Position numbers and translations under genes: made by a program. The notes below the pieces were generated by a model that saw nothing but the letters and a program-made list of their open reading frames with translations, had not been told where the DNA came from and did no database searches. A stretch of 64,000 nucleotides of DNA from Lithospermum erythrorhizon (taxonomy: Eukaryota > Streptophyta > Magnoliopsida > Boraginales > Boraginaceae), in the NCBI GenBank assembly GCA_019722365.1, contig JADFUC010000889.1:124001-188000 (forward strand), read 5' to 3'. Shown here in pieces: positions 43,375 to 56,380 of the stretch (positions within the stretch are counted from its first letter, which is position 1; the number at the start of each line of letters is the position of its first letter).

Positions 43375-46300
43375 AAAGCGCCTGCCTACCATTTTTTTCT
43401 CATCTTTTGGTTAATTTATCATGTTTAACAATGAAGGCAAGATCGATTCGGCCTCTCCATATTACCTTCGTTCCGGTGATCAACCCGCAAATCACCCACA
43501 TGTTCTACTTCTCAGAATTTTATACTATTTATGGATGGTCTCGCACCATCACCATCGCCAAGGCTCGCCGAAAAGTTTGTTTATCGATGGCACTATCCAA
43601 AGCCCGGGCTGAACGCAAACTTTTGAATCGGGAGATCATAATTCAATCTTGACATCGTGATTGCGCGGAGTATCGAACCACGATTAATATCAATCGTATT
43701 CTTATTTCGGGAGGAGGTTAAACCATCAAAGGGGGATTATTTGGAGAAACGCTTCGCCGCTATTAGACCTCGCTTGCAGCAGCTACGCGCCGGGTATCAC
43801 ACGCTTTGAAAACACGCACTAAAGCGGACGCCCTCGAGCAAAGATAAATTAACCGGTTTGTTTCGACTAACTGCTTGCCTCTGCTCGCCCACCGCTGTTC
43901 ACGTGGGACATTATACTTGCAATTTGGCTAGCCGAGCCAGAAGATCGAGAGGAGAAACTCATCAATATTTGGCGGGGGTCGATGATGGAGATGGCTACGG
44001 TTCGCCGAATCGTTGTCTCACTTTCCATTCCTTCGCCGGATGATACTTATTCCACCTTTGCTACGTGACGTGGGCAACGGCCGCCGCCAAGGCTCGCCGA
44101 GACCGAATTGCTCCATGCTTTTATCAGAAAACAAGTTTTTACGTATCGGGAGCGGATCGACGCTTCTAAAGTCAGTAGCTGCTCACGGTCGCCGGCGGCA
44201 ATGGCTGCTAAGGCGCGTTTCAAGCTCTACGACAATTCGAACGCGGGAAGAGAAACATAAAAGAGAAAAGGACCGGCCCGAACTCCGCCTAACTCGTTAT
44301 AGACGGACAACCCGCTGTCCACAACCCGCTAATGCTATCTTTTGGGGGTCAGCTCCCAATCATCCGACATCGCTGGCTTGTACCGAAGGTCAATGAGTCT
44401 TTGCGATTTGAAACCTAACCAGTCCGTGTTCTACTAAATAACATGATCAATGACCAAAGATGATCGTGATGATCATGAAAGATTCTTCTAGTTCCTCGGA
44501 TTCAAGTACAGTGCTTCAGATCATCTTAGCCGTAGTTCTTCGTACGACCGCCACTGCCTCGATCACGCTTGTCCTATTTGTCAGCTCACGGCCATACTTA
44601 ATGCCACCACTAAGGCCTTCATTGCCTGTGGGGACTCACTTTATATCATGTTTTATTCGCTCCCTAATTTGAATTGTAATTTGTTATCGCTGGTTCTATT
44701 AATCAATATAGTCACGCTTTTGTATGATTTAATAATGAAGTTATGCATTATTCAGACTAAAGCTCAGTGAGCCCGATTCGAGCCGGTGAACGAAGCGAGG
44801 ACTCTACTACCACCGGAGGGTACCTATAGCGCAGCATGCTACGCTTCGGTTTATCACACTTCGAGCTCGCCAATGGCCGCTCGTCATCCTTCAAATAAAG
44901 TTCTGTTTAGTCTCGATATTTAGCCTAACCAAATTAGAAACCGTTAGATCAATGGATAAACGTTTGTCATCAAGCAAAATAGTCTCGAGATTGCTTCTTC
45001 CGCTAGTCCTCATGCGCTAATATATCTTCGAATTATTACATCAGACGTATTGTGGTCTAATAAACCGCTTCCTCTAGCGCGCTTAGTTATTTTCTCACCA
45101 TTGCTGGCGACTTTTCTCGTCTGGGCTGGTTTTGTCGATTTCAAAACCGATGCTTTTTTAACGCTTCGCTCATTTCTTGTTATGGTTGATTTCAATTTAA
45201 TACTACGTAAAAATGGTTAAAGGACAATGGTACGTGACTAAACCTCTTTAGTATTTTATCGAACATGGCATAATTTTTCAAACCTCCCTGTGGCTGGGTA
45301 CTCCACAACAAATGGGCGGATTTGAACGGAAGCACGCTTGACTTCACTCAATGTAGCCTCAGGCTTCATGCTCAGGTGATTTTACCGCCTGTGGTTTGGG
45401 GGAGCATGCCCCAAACAACAGCTCATGTTATTAATAGGACCCCGTCTCACATTTTAGGTGATCAATCACCTTTCCAAGTGCTTCTTGGGACTGTTCCACC
45501 GATTGATCATCTTCGGTTTTTAAGTTTATGTTTCGCCCATACTAAAAATCTATGCGGTGGTTAGCCTGGCATGCTTGTACGCGTGTTGGCTATCCAAATA
45601 CTCAAAAGGGTTGGAAATTGTATGATCTTGAGTCCAAAGAGATATTTGTGTCTCGTGATGTCAAATTTTATGAGACGGAATTTCCATTTCTCAAAAACAG
45701 GTTGTCTTTGTGTCCGTTCGCCTAAAGTGCGACGTTAGCTGAGCTTTGGGGTCTTAAATCCCTATTTGGGATGATGTGAGAAGACATTGGGGAGGTTAGT
45801 ATGGTGAGTACATACCCATTCACTTTAGCTCTTAGTAGTACGTATCTATCCATTTCAGCTTCCTAAAGAAATTTTGGTTGTCATAGCCTAATTCTAACAT
45901 GCAACATCATCACCAACCTTGGTCACTCCAGCAGAACCGTAGATGTCTACTGTTTCTATGGGGTTTACTTCGGCTGCCCCCTCCACTACGGTTGCGAGTC
46001 TTGGCCGGGCTCATACTAAGCATCCTCAGCATTGTTGATTATGTCACCCACAATCGCTCATACTCTCAGGTCCCTCTTCTCCTTCATCGCCTCCTCTCGA
46101 CTCTCCGTGTAGCATCTATCCCTAGGCCCATTATGTAAATCGTATAATTTTTCCCTACACCATCGTGTGTTTCTTGTACCAGATTGACTGGCCGACTGAA
46201 CTTCGGTTATGTCCCATCTAGGCGGCGCTGAGGCCGAGTCAAGAGATTCGTGCTCTTGAGACTAATAAGACTTGGGTTATGGAACCTCTGCCACCGGGAC

Positions 46301-47740
46301 AGAAGGCTCTTGGTCAGTGGGTGTGCAAATTAAATATCATTCCTCGATGGTCTCACAAACGGCTTGAAAGCTATGGGTTGGTAATTCTGGGAACTCATCG
46401 TGTCAGCCGTATCGATTTTCACGAGACTTATCAGCTCAAAGGCAAAGCATACATTGCTCGCACCTTTCTCACTATGGTCAAGTATAGCGGGGCGGAAGAA
46501 GCATCAAATGGATGTCCATACGCATTTCTTCACTCGTGATTTGACGGCATATATGAAGCTTCCTCCTGCTTTACGCGGCATCGCCCCGATGGGCGACGCT
46601 TCAAAGGCCTTGTACGGTTCCGCGCGTGCACCACGCTGTTGGTTTGTTAAATCGCTTTTTCTGCCAAGTCGTATATTTCGTCCATTCTTACCGACTATTC
46701 TTTTTATTCATTCTACTTACGTGATGCCATTCATTGTATGTCTTGATTTATGTCGATGACTTAATTGTGTCTCGGAATGACTTCCCGAGGCACTAAATGA
46801 CATTCAACATTATCCTGTCAGTTTAACGGCGACTTTGGTGTTCTAAAGTACTTCTTGCGTCAAGCGTTTTGTAGTTCTCAAGGTATTTTTCAACATAAAT
46901 GTACTCTTGACATCATCTCTCGGTGACAGCTTTTGGAGCAAAAACCAGCCTGTTTCCTATCGTGAGCAAAAAAATCATTGCCTTTCTAACTGGGTGGCCC
47001 TAATCGGGGACCCCGATCGGTATCGCCGCTCATGGTCGTCGATATTTGACATTTACTTGCCCAAATTTGGCTTATACTATACATATCTTTGCCCAATTTA
47101 TGCAACAACCAAAGCAGGAACACTAGGATGCTGCTCTTCGTATAGTTCGATATCTTAAGGGGAGTCCGGGACATGCCTATCGTTTCTTCCGCCAGGATCT
47201 CTCTACCGTCAGCGCGACTCGGATTGGCCGCTTGTCCGTCACTCGGGGCGCTCGATTACAGGATGGATTGTTTTTTTTGGCGGTTCACCTATTTCTTGGA
47301 AGACCAAGAAGCAACATAATCGCTTCACCTGGGCCCTCCACCAGCGAGCAGTATCGCCACGGCCGCTATCAACGCTAAGTCAACGGGTCAAGGCTCTTTC
47401 GCTTGATTTCGGTGTCTCTCATTCTTTGCCTATCACATTATTCCCCACGCCGGGCTGGTTTTGCATATCATGCGAGAATCCAAAGATTTCAATGAAAGAC
47501 ACGAAACATATTGAGTTTGGACAATACCATGCTCGTGACGTTGTTTTATTGGTACTTTGTGACAACTCATGTTTCTACAGAAGTTCAACTTGCTGATATT
47601 TTCACGAAGGGTCTTGGCAAGACCAAGTTCCATTACTTACTTCGCAAGTTGGGTGTTTCGTTCCTCCCCACTCCAATCCTCGGTGAGGGTATTAGAGTCG
47701 ATATCAAGTCGCCCGACTGCTATATATATGGTCCTTGAGT
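43375..47740 (+). pseudogene. Copia-3 gag-pol remnant (RE1/RE2-like lineage)
   Basis: A copia gene of a different lineage from Copia-1 and Copia-2. The gag start at 43421-43612 (KIDSASPYYLRSGDQPAN, then IDGTIQSPG) is typical of RE1/RE2-like elements. Integrase pieces span about 44.9-45.7 kb, including HVINRTPSHILGDQSPFQVL (45423-45482) and CMILSPKR-like remains of the V-G-Y block. Reverse transcriptase runs from 46.22 to 46.9 kb and keeps LIYVDDLIV (46743-46769), the catalytic box. RNase H ends at 47540-47670 with TEVQLADIFTKGLGKTKFHY. Frameshifts occur every 30-100 bases. A GGTGAGGGT purine run at 47682 may be the polypurine tract. Confidence 0.88.
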
Positions 47741-48100
47741 TGTATTAGCAGTAGTTTGTAGGATTTAGTTAGTAACCTTAATAATTTAAAGATAATGCAT
47801 CTATATATCTATTGTAATTTCGTCAGAACTAACCTGTATTGAATTTTGTAATTTTTTCATAATGTGTATAAAATGAAATTAATAATTAAAGTTGTATTGG
47901 AAGTATAAATTAATTAATTTGTACGGAAGTGTTATATGTCAGAGAAATGTATGGACATATAACTTTCTGAAAACAATTACATCGTATTTAATTTACTATA
48001 ATATGTTACTTATGACTACGGTAAATATAATCGACATATTTTCTATCTTTTCGCTTTGCCTAATGATATATATATAAACCATATTTCCGGCAGCCTATAT
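47688..48100 (+). repeat. Possible 3' LTR of Copia-3, edges unknown
   Basis: Sequence from ATTAGAGTCG onward directly follows the purine run, as an LTR should. I could not find a second copy upstream of 43.4 kb, so either the 5' LTR is lost or this is not an LTR. Confidence 0.35.
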
Positions 48101-49915
48101 CTAAAATAATGTTTACTTGAAAGAACAATCTTATCCTTAATTAGTTAAGTGATCATGCTATCAAAATTAAACATATTTTCTTTCGTTTTACATTGAATAC
48201 ATTTATTGCTAAAATATTCAAAATCAAAAAAAGAATTTGACAATATTTGAATTGCTCAAGTATGACATAATTAAATAAGGATTGTCATTCACACAAATAT
48301 TGCTCTAGATATAAAAATTTGTTCTGGTTTAATTTTACCATTAACATTTTACTTCTCAAGTTTTATACGGAGTATGTCTTAGTGTCTCACACAACAAAAT
48401 ACTCAATTTGAATTATTTTAGCATTGGTTTCACCTCTACATTACAAGAATTGGATGACAACAATTATGTCTCTATATTAATAGTATGGGATTAAGAACAA
48501 TCCAATTCTGTCCATACAAGTTCTGCATACAACATTAGTTCGATCTGATGAGATATTCAACAGCTGGGCTTCTTCAACTTTATGTTCATGGCCCTTCATA
48601 GCAACTGAATCTGAGCAGTTGTTTAAGAACTGTTTCCCTACATAATGATTTCGACAGGTTTCTCGTAGTAAGTACTCCTTCCGTATCAATTTATTTGATA
48701 ATTCGTAAGAAATAATTTATTAAGCAAATTATCATTTTACACTTTTCGCTATAGAGCAAAGATATCAACGAATAAAAAAAGTTATTGACATGTACATTAA
48801 ATACAAAACTTCAATTTAAAGTTTGTACTTGGTGAAACTAAAACGATCACTTATATTAAAAAAATATAAATTGCTAGATAATCACTAAATCGGTGACGAT
48901 TACTAAATACCTGAAAACAATGTGTCCATGTCCAAGTTAATGGATTGCGCCTAAAAGCAATTAAAAATACAAATGATTTGGTTGAGTAATACACTACAAT
49001 TAGTTTACAAGTCATTCAAAAATGTTCTATGGTGAGAAAACATTTCAATATTATTTGTGTTAAAAGTTTATGGGTACATCTTAAAATCAATCGATAATGT
49101 AGTGCCATGATTCAAGATCTTATTAATTACCAGATTTTAAGAATCTTCGATGAGACATAATACTTACACCCTCCTCCCGTTTCTCCACTTAAGACGGACA
49201 GTCATTCATTTTGGAATCATATCAACCGGTCGAGATTACGTAAAATAAATTTTCAATTTTTTTTAGGCATGGTGACCTAGCTCGTCTCAATTATGCTCCA
49301 TCACTACACAAGTGTAAAATGTAAATTGAGAATAATAGTTTAACAAAATAAAAGAAAATCATGTACTCCTATCAAATCAATTGCCAAATAATGACAAATC
49401 ATTAATCATAAAGTGCTGTAATCAAGAATTGGGTAATAAATTGGGAAGGGGCTGAAATATAATGTTGGATGGGGGATCACATGGACCGTCATGTGATGAT
49501 ACGGAATTTAAAGAAAGAAACATTTGAGTCCTTATTTATGACAATGTAGGGTAAGGCAAAGATAAGAGGGTGCAAGATAGGGATATAAAAACGTGACCCA
49601 ATTAAATTCAAGTGTTCCGTTTCATGTCTAAAATTAATATGCTTTGGTGTAACAGAGGAGCAAGACATGTTCTGTAACAGTACTATATGATTGCATCTTA
49701 AGGGTATTAGCATAAATTGATGATTAGAAAGCAATTGTCCTTGTCTCTTGCCGTCATAATAATCCTGTAATACAAATACATGCATTGTTTAAGTGCAGGG
49801 ATAATCAACATTCATTAATGTAACTAGGTCAAAATTGCTTCATCCGTAGATTGAATCAGATTCTTCCTGATTATCCGTTCATCCAACGATATACACAAGT
49901 CCGAAAATTATAATC
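48101..49915. other. Intergenic; Stowaway-like edge and two unexplained minus-strand frames
   Basis: GTACTCCTTCCGTATCAATT at 48669 matches the left end of Stowaway-like MITEs, but I did not find its partner. A 70-codon minus-strand frame at 48477-48689 has two Cys pairs (C-R-N-H, C-R-T-C) and a composition unlike chance frames, so it may be an exon-sized captured gene piece. A 98-codon frame at 49489-49785 shows no motif. Confidence 0.35.
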
Positions 49916-50300
49916 TAAGTGCTATTCTACGAACACCTCCTGCCCGCCCACCTGGGCCGACACGTGCTACAGACTCGAAGCATCGCCTAGGTTATTCTAT
50001 GTAACGCCTGCCTGGGTTCACCGGGTCGGCATCGTTAGTAGATTGATCATCACGACGCTTATCTGGCAGCTCAACGAAATGTGGGTCACCCAATTTAAAT
50101 ACCAGTCGCTGACGTGCGCACGTTTTATAGATGAAATGAAGATTCGGCCTTCGCATGCAGAGTACCAATCAATCATATCAAACATATCACACACACACAT
50201 TGGCCTGCATTACAACCTCCCCCCCACTTAAATACTCAACGCCTCTGCTGAGCCACAACACATCCAAGTGACCGATCATCCGCCATAGATTCTAGAGATA
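49916..50300. repeat. GC-rich repeat scrap with paired GCCTGCCTGGGTT motifs
   Basis: CCTGCCCGCCCACCTGGGCCG (about 49939) and GCCTGCCTGGGTTCACCGGG (about 50006) are imperfect direct repeats spaced about 67 bases apart. The second is preceded by TGTAAC, a common LTR start. It is not assigned to a family. Confidence 0.35.
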
Positions 50301-50374
50301 AGGGTCTTTACGGCCTCAAAATATGTGTATGCCAGCATGCTTGATATGATTTTGATCGGTACCGCTCATACTGT

Positions 50375-50500
50375 CAGCATGATTCTTTTTCTAGTTTCAT
50401 CCTATAACAACTCCAAAGCCTAGCCGCTGACTGGGTAATTCTAGGACGGGCGACCTTAATCGAAAGTTTCTCGCTGAGCACGCGAGCGAAGCGACAAACG
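50375..50500 (+). repeat. 5S-like segment in the first Cassandra-like LTR
   Basis: AACTCCAAAGCCTAGCCGC, CTGGGTAATTCTAGGACGG and GCGACC stand where 5S rRNA has its A box, intermediate element and C box. The copy is diverged and unlikely to be a functional 5S gene. Confidence 0.6.
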
Positions 50501-50819
50501 CAGTTTCCAACACCCGCAAGGCCATGGCGCTCACCATCACTCCTAATAAAGCACCGACCCTGAAATTGGCCAAGCAAGCATAAATTGTGACGAGCAAAGT
50601 TCGTCCGAACTGCTGGGAACTATTATACTACAAGAAATCAAGGACACCTTCGAGGCCGCAGAGCTACCCTAGAATCTCACACCTGATGCTACGCTCCTGA
50701 CATTGTGGGGTTCAACGAGGACGGCTGAGTATTTGGGCTTTTATGTCAGAATAATCTCGAATCAAGAAAATGTGCTATGTGGTGGGATATGTTTGATATG
50801 ATTTGATCAAGTACTACTC

Positions 50820-50945
50820 ATACCACCAAGACGCATCTTCTTCTTAAGTTCATCCTATAAGAACTCCTATCATAGTCGCTGGCTGGGTAATTCTGTGATT
50901 TGGGCGACCCACCGGGAGTTTCTGAGCGAGCACGTGAGCGAGACA
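50820..50945 (+). repeat. 5S-like segment in the second Cassandra-like LTR
   Basis: AAGAACTCC, CGCTGGCTGGGTAATTCTG and GGGCGACCCACCGGGAG keep the C-box-like region better than the first LTR. Each LTR retains 5S-like bases the other has lost, so their consensus is closer to 5S than either copy. Confidence 0.6.
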
Positions 50946-51068
50946 AAACGCGCTGCCTCCGTGGCTGCTCAAGTGAGGCCACCTGACAAATCAAATAACG
51001 ACCGACCAAGGCCGGGCGGGGCAAGTATATTCTATAATGCCTCAACAAAGCAAAATTTGCCTATCCGG

Positions 51069-53399
51069 TAGCCAGTTTTAGCTCAAGTTTATAATCTGCC
51101 CCTCCATTATATTAAAATCAAGTATGTGGCGGGGATACGCTTAAATCTCTATCTCTTTATTTTCAAGACTTACTTAATTCTCTTGTCTTAAATTTGCAAA
51201 TGTCTCTGTTATACCAAATTTGATTCCGCCAAGTAACAACTAGTATCGAACTTAGATTCAGATTCTGTTAAGACAAAAAGTAAGGAAATTTAGAGAAGTT
51301 CACCGGGAGAAATAATTATGATTTTAGACTTGACGAGGTTGGCTTCGCCATCCATAGTAGAAAATTGCCACAAAGTTTTAGTTCTGGGGTGTTCATGATG
51401 AAGAAGGCTAACACTAGTCAAGTTCAGAATACACCTGGAGAAGAAGTCTTCAACAGCCGATAATGGGTCCGGTGGTGACCGACGCGGCTACTATCAGATG
51501 GTCAAGTATGGTACGTCCTACAGAACCGAAAAGGCTCGAGGATAATTGGCCGCCATCGCTTAAATCTGTATGGTATTTCCAGAGGACACTTAATCTTAGT
51601 TGCTAAAGCTCTCATACGCTCTACACCCCGATGCCAGGGGTTTCTCAGATTTCTTCTTGAGCATCTCATCACATATGTCTTTGTAGCGCTTGACGGTGGC
51701 ATTGTTTCAATTTGCGTGTGGCGGCCGAATTAGCTCGCTTAGAATTAGGATAATGTGATGGTAGATTCTCGCACATTGAACAAGGTTAGACATCAATTCT
51801 CAAAATGACTACGAATTTGATATCTCTCGAAGTCTAAGTAGGACAAGAAGTGGGTTCATGTGAGGCGTGTAGGCTTGATCATTTCCATGGGGATGTGATT
51901 TTGAAAGGTAATAAACATGAAACTTGTATGTTTTTCTGCTGCACGACTTCTCTAGCTTAGATTGACGCGTTGGAAAAATGTGGAATGGGGCCTAAATTGT
52001 TTAATAAGAGTTTAGCTTGGAGCGGGTACCTCAATCACTTTTAGGCAAATACCTGGGTTTCAAGTGTTTCGCTTGAACATGGTAGCTCAAGGATGTCCTC
52101 GTGAGAACTACCATCCGGTACCTTCTAAGAGGCACGACAACGGGGACGAGTAACTCATCATTTCCCCGACATGTGAGGAACTCTGTCATTATAGGTCATT
52201 TTCCACAAGGTATCAAGACACCAACGGTAGGTCAAGTCATGGTGAGCTTTCTGCCACTTCCGCGGTCCGATGATCAAAGCGGTACAGACCGCCCGTACAT
52301 CGCTTAGAAAGTAGTGTGCATGACTTAGCATTTTCATGCTAAAGGGATATGGCGAGACATACTTTGGTATATACTTAGTCTTTATTTCTTTTGGTTCCTT
52401 CGTGATAGGTCGTATTTAGCAATGAATATCAGCCAAGGAGAGGTTTTTGTGGGGCGGCCAACGACGCCAACTTGCTCATCGACTGTTGGTAATTGCCCGC
52501 ATAGTGGGCACATGCGAGCTGAAAATTTAGTATCGTCTATCTCTCTTCTGGATGTCATCTAGACACATCTACATTGGCACATTTGTTCACTATCTCGTAA
52601 TGCCTAGTATTTTGGGTACATTCAAGCACTTTGGGAGGTTCTCGATTTTCCCTGCTATCTGCGAAATGATCTGCTAAGTGAGATTTGTCTGAAAAGTCTT
52701 CGCTATGGATCAATTGTTGGTTCCTCGTTGGTTTATCTAGACACGGGTTTGGATCGCACCCCTAATTCACATGTCCCGATCTTTGACGTGTTCGAGTCCA
52801 GAGGGAGTTCTTGACTTGTTCGGATGATGCCAAGTCCCGACTAAGTCCCGCGCTGGTGATTTTGGAGGCGTTGTTCTAAATATTTCTGTGTTAGCTTGTA
52901 CCTACAAATACCCCTCTACTTTGGCCAGCCTCAATTCTAAAAATCTGAGTGTATTAGCAATAAAATAGAGAATTAGGATTCTTGAATAGCTTAGGTCTTG
53001 TTATTCTATTCTTCTGAATAGTGTAGGCCGAGTTGTATTCTTCTGTGTTCTCTCATTGCTCATCCGAGTTGATATGATATACACAAGCCTCTGAAGTATA
53101 GCAGTTATTCTATACATCCTGGTAGTATAGCTGCGCTTCATTGAAAGCTAGTCTTAGCTCAAGTTTATAATATGCCTCATATCAAAAACTATTCTACGGC
53201 GCCGCGGATTAGTCCCGACAGACATTGTCATGATACCACGCAAATCTTTGCTCTTATTTTCAATACTTTCATTAATTTCTTGTCTTAAAATTCGCAACTG
53301 CTCCATATAAAGAACGTTCGCCTCCGTTATTTCCACTAGGAGGTTCAAACATGTAAATATGGAAATCACCCACAGAGGAATTAAAATAGTAAAACCCAT
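51069..53399. mobile_element. Unclassified insertion between about 180-bp direct repeats
   Basis: AGCCAGTTTTAGCTCAAGTT (51072) and AGCTAGTCTTAGCTCAAGTT (53146) begin two related stretches. Both continue with TTATAAT-TGCC, a CTCTTATTTTCAA-like block and TTAATT-TCTTGTCTTAAA-TTCGCAA. They could be diverged LTRs or a duplicated host segment around an insertion. The 1.9 kb between has no recognisable gag, pol or transposase, only short frames. A minus-strand 81-codon frame in the right copy (53154-53399) starts with a hydrophobic segment. Confidence 0.45.
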
Positions 53400-54090
53400 T
53401 GTTATCTTAATAAAGTATTTTTAAGTTGAATGATCAATTAAATTGGGATGAAATGAGTTTAGACTACAATACTAATTGTTATAGGCTTAATAATTTTAAT
53501 ATAACACCCAAACAATGCATATCATTTCAATTTCTCATAATCGAACTTTAATCAGACAGCTAACATGCCTCTAACCTAACGTAAGGTTTGGGTATCCGAC
53601 CAGCCTCTATCCAAGAGGTTTCGTGTTCATTTTCCCTACAGTGAGATATTATACATACTTTCCGCCTAATAAGACCCACTACGCGAGATTTTCTCAGCCG
53701 CTCTAAGCAGCCTTCAAATAGCTATAATGGCCTCTATACAACATCTGTGAATGACTTAAGTATTTAAACCGTTTTCTTTGGAGCCTTTTAAAATTTAATT
53801 AGTGTCTAATATTATATGTAATTTGTAACTTCTATCGATAGAAAAAAAAACATGCCTCTGACTAGTATTAACTTTTCAATTTGCTCACATTTAACAAAAT
53901 ACCAAATTCAAAATTCCACTAGCTAGAATTAGATTTTAAAATAAAAAAAGATATTTAGCAAATTTAAATTTAAAGGGAAAATTTACGCATTCAAAACTTA
54001 GAACTTTAAATCCCCTAATTATCAAATTATACTCTATCCATTCGAAATACGTCTATTTTTATCACCTATCACATTTAATTTGGAATATGT
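53400..54090. other. AT-rich spacer
   Basis: No gene or boundary recognised. A short mixed-composition stretch at 53565-53740 may be an old repeat scrap. Confidence 0.4.
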
Positions 54091-54637
54091 AGGTGTTCGC
54101 AAGCTTATTTTTTAATTTATAATAATTTATACCGACACACAACTTATAAGTAGGTCACTTATAAGTTGATAGAGATTTTTTTCAGTTGTAGAAAGGTAAA
54201 ATAATTTATAAGTACATCTCATTTATATATTATTTTTTTATCTTTTTGACATAAATAAATTAGTCATTTAATATTTGAAAGAATAAAAATAACTATAACT
54301 AAAAATTATATTTAATGACAAAATATAATTTTTATTTATTTTTTCAATAAAGAGTAAAATGCTAAAAAGTTGGTATAACTAAAAATTGTATCTTTATGAC
54401 TATTAAATGGAGGGTAAATAAGTATAAAGTTAAATATTGAGGGATTAATTAAGTAAATTACTTTATTAAACTAACTTATGTTAAAAACGTTATAATTTAT
54501 TACTTTTTTTATTTCAACTTATCAGTTGATTTCAAATTATAAGTTACACCTCTAAATTATTATCCAAATACATAATTTTAATCAAATCAACTTATAAATT
54601 GATTTTGATAAAAAAAAATAAGGTTAGCCAAACACCC
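54091..54637. mobile_element. MITE with AGGTGTTTGGC-type inverted ends
   Basis: The left end AGGTGTTCGCAAGCTTATTT is mirrored at the right end, whose complement reads GGGTGTTTGGCTAACCTTAT. Interior CTTATAAGTTGA motifs are also inverted. AGGTGTTTGGC(C/T)AA termini are common in plant hAT-related MITEs. The 8-bp flanks do not match clearly. Confidence 0.7.
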
Positions 54638-55670
54638 TCTATCTGTTGGACCAAACATGGGTCAATTAATTAAGATAAATAAATTAAATTTTGAGCTTTA
54701 CTACCATTCACAATACGGACAGTTAAATTCGATACTTATGTCACGTCATATCGCCTAACATCAAATAATATCCACTTTTTTTAAAGAACACCCCTAACAC
54801 GACGTTATCTCGCGTGTCAAATTACTTTTTCTCTCTCTTCCATATCGCTTATCTTCCTTTCATAAAATATATTTTTTTAATTTCAAAAATTCATAATATT
54901 TTAATACATTTAATAAAAAAGCGTGTAAAACTCAAATTTTTTTGCGCTCAAACGATACAAACATACCTTTTTTATTTATGTATCTCGAAAATTAAAATAA
55001 GTGGTATATTTTTTTTTTTTTTTTTTTTGCTTAATTATTGTACAAAAATAATTTAAAAGAAGATGAAAAAATAAAGCTGGTCCAACCAGCAGCCTACCAG
55101 TTCATTGTACTGCTAAATTAAGTAATAAATGAGGCTTTATTTTATTTACGATGGGGTGCACATTTGGGGTGCCAACAAAATTTGCTCTCGGATCAAATTT
55201 TGATCCTAGTCCTGCTACGACGTTAAATTCGATATTCAATTAATTTTTTACTCTGTGAATAACCTTTGATACCTTATTCGATCCTTTCTACAAGACTCTT
55301 ACTTGGCCTAAGTGTCGAATTAAAAATACTGCATATCATAGTTGCAATGCCTGAGACGATGACTATATTTTACGCCTCATTTAATTGACCATTTAACAAA
55401 AACTTATTGTTTCATTATAATTGATTGGTTACTTTATCAATACAAAAAATATAAGAGTTAAAAAAAATTCTTTATTGTCTCAAAATATTCTTATTTTCAT
55501 TGATTAATATTTTTTTCTCTGAAAAATAAGAAAATAAATTATTATCTTAATAAAATATTTTTGCTTAAATAAACAATTAAATTGAAACGTAGATACTATT
55601 TTCTATACTCAAATTTATTTTGAAATTGTTTTAATTTAGAATCTGCAACCACCTGACTTTGGCCTTATTA
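54638..55670. other. AT-rich spacer with a 22-base poly-T run
   Basis: A homopolymer T run lies at about 55007-55028. Nothing else is recognised; the frame at 54814-55056 is low-complexity. Confidence 0.4.
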
Positions 55671-55671
55671 T

Positions 55672-56061
55672 ATGACAAGAAAGGTGTGTGATTGCTGCAG
55701 CTCTTTGATTGGCAGATTGGTCCTTTTGTCTATTTCATGGTTACTTCACATTATTACATGCAGCTTTTTCATTATTCAATTCATCTCCATACTAATCACG
55801 AGGAATAGTAGTTATGTTGCAGGAGGGTCACTGCCTCTGCTACATGTTCAGCTTTCGGATTCATACAAGATTTTGATAATTGTCCCTCTTTTCATATCTA
55901 GCTTTTGTTCTATTATGGTTTATGGATCTCTGTTATTGCCGGAAACTGGTTCTTACGCAATAAGGAGTAGTTTGGTACATATTTATCTTTTCAAAAAGAA
56001 TTTACCCACTTTGTCTCTAAAAGATTATTTATTTTTGAATTTTGATGAACTGAATTTTTAA
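55672..56061 (+). other. 129-codon hydrophobic frame, doubtful
   Basis: An open frame encodes three or four hydrophobic segments separated by short polar loops (for example LVLLSISWLLHIITCSFFII). The DNA is AT/T-rich, which favours hydrophobic codons by chance, and GTTGCAGGAGGG at 55816 also looks like a splice acceptor. No family is recognised. It could be a captured membrane-protein exon or an accident of composition. Confidence 0.25.
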
Positions 56062-56380
56062 ATTATGAATTTAAATATTTTTGAACATTTTGTATGGGTT
56101 TTTGTTAAAAATATAACAAAATATAATATTTTCAATATATTTATTATTAACATCATGAATTTAAGGCATATCAAAGTTATGTGTGTCGATTAAGATTGTA
56201 AATTTACTAATTTGATAATTGTAAAAACAAAAAACTAGCCAATGTTTTATGGAGGTAGGTAATATTTATTTTCTTATAGTATAAAAAAAGTCAAGTACAT
56301 ATGTAACATATTTTACATTATTCAACATTCAATTATTCATCTAAAGTGTCACATCCAATAACTTTGTAACAAGGCTTAAA

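Larger units (their letters stand above)
50310..51060 (+). mobile_element. Cassandra-like TRIM with 5S-rRNA-like LTRs
   Basis: Two GC-rich direct repeats (about 50310-50600 and 50770-51060) share in order CTCATAC, TTCATCCTATAA-AACTCC, CGCTG-CTGGGTAATTCT, GGGCGACC, TTTCT and GAGCACG-GAGCGA. This order parallels plant 5S rRNA: CATACCAGC, CATCAGAACTCCGAAG, GCTTGGG, GGATGGGTGACC, then GGGAAGTC. Cassandra elements are known miniature LTR retrotransposons whose LTRs carry 5S-derived pol III promoters. The short interior (about 170 bp) has no coding capacity. Exact LTR ends, primer site and target duplication were not resolved. Confidence 0.65.

Noticed and set aside
43860..44400. Overlapping frames of 61-127 codons as a separate gene
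   Set aside because: They sit between gag and integrase of Copia-3 in the same orientation and are frameshifted pieces of that polyprotein.
50310..51060. True 5S rRNA genes
   Set aside because: Only an interrupted 5S-like order is present, with many changes in the A and C boxes, and the repeats are embedded in LTR-like sequence with a TRIM-like spacing.
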